Shown here one piece after another: positions 4,959 through 5,036 of a stretch of DNA of 5,036 bases. Both the position numbers and the translations under genes were made by a program. The number at the start of each line of letters is the position of its first letter. Within the stretch, counting starts at the first letter, position 1. The notes below the pieces were generated by a model. The model was not told where the DNA came from and searched no databases. It saw only the letters and a program-made list of their open reading frames with translations. The DNA comes from Sphingomonadales bacterium (lineage in GTDB: Bacteria > Pseudomonadota > Alphaproteobacteria > Sphingomonadales > Sphingomonadaceae): contig JAGPVK010000179.1 in the NCBI GenBank assembly GCA_018067055.1, positions 1-5,036 on the forward strand. The letters are read 5' to 3'.

Positions 4959-5036
4959 TTACAGCTCAACACCGGCGGCAATGGCTTCCAGCTTGCGAAT
5001 CCGTTCTTTCAGATCGGCAACCTCGATCCGCGAGGT
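4959..5036 (-). CDS. C-terminus of an unidentified - strand protein (5' end outside window)
   Basis: The complement of 5036-4962 reads 25 codons without interruption, TSRIEVADLKERIRKLEAIA then AGVEL, ending in TAA (4961-4959). The charged heptad-like pattern (LKERIRKLEAIA) suggests the end of a helix or coiled coil. Codon choice fits neighbouring genes, and the frame runs off the window edge. The fragment is too short to name; coiled-coil tails of small membrane or stress proteins look similar. It is in the same direction as sufE, 125 bp upstream of it. Confidence 0.6.
   Translation of the reverse strand, partial: TSRIEVADLKERIRKLEAIAAGVEL

Noticed and set aside
1..5036. CRISPR array, tRNA genes, prophage or defence genes
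   Set aside because: No regularly spaced direct repeats, no tRNA cloverleaf and no integrase, transposase, nuclease or toxin motifs were seen on either strand.

Overview
The window reads as an ordinary chromosomal segment of an alphaproteobacterium, most likely a moderate-GC member of the Sphingomonadales (Sphingopyxis/Sphingorhabdus-like). This is inferred from a ChpT-type phosphotransferase, an AmpD/AmiD-like amidase of the alphaproteobacterial type, a small J-domain protein with the alphaproteobacterial N-terminal Cys/His cluster, and short palindromic intergenic repeats of the sort common in sphingomonads. No database search was possible, so the taxonomic call is tentative.

Layout: the + strand opens with the C-terminal part of chpT (1-495). 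A signal-less N-acetylmuramoyl-L-alanine amidase with a peptidoglycan-binding tail follows (531-1223). Then comes rnpB, the RNA of RNase P (about 1229-1657), whose start is set by pairing with its 3' end and whose P3 helix is unusually long. Next are a secreted TPR protein carrying two TonB-C-like modules (1719-3686) and a small J-domain protein (3738-4274). After these the orientation switches: sufE lies on the - strand (4423-4833), preceded in its own direction by the 3' end of an unidentified - strand gene (4959-5036, cut by the window edge).

Non-coding stretches: apart from rnpB no gap exceeds 150 bp. 496-530 holds only the amidase ribosome-binding site. 1658-1718 is the TPR gene leader. 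3687-3737 shows nothing clear. 4275-4422 is almost filled by a 136-bp MITE-like element with matching inverted ends, lying between two convergent genes. 4834-4958 contains two inverted copies of a Ser/TCGA-rich palindrome upstream of sufE.

Functionally the genes are a mixture: cell-cycle phosphorelay (chpT), cell-wall turnover (amidase), tRNA 5' maturation (rnpB), an envelope protein of unknown role, a DnaK co-chaperone and Fe-S cluster assembly (sufE). chpT and the amidase are close enough to be co-transcribed, as are the TPR and J-domain genes. I see no defence system, prophage, CRISPR array or clear new multi-gene system. The points most worth a second look are the extended P3 arm and altered L15 of rnpB, the two Cys-bounded TonB-C-like modules of the TPR protein, and the intergenic palindromic element.
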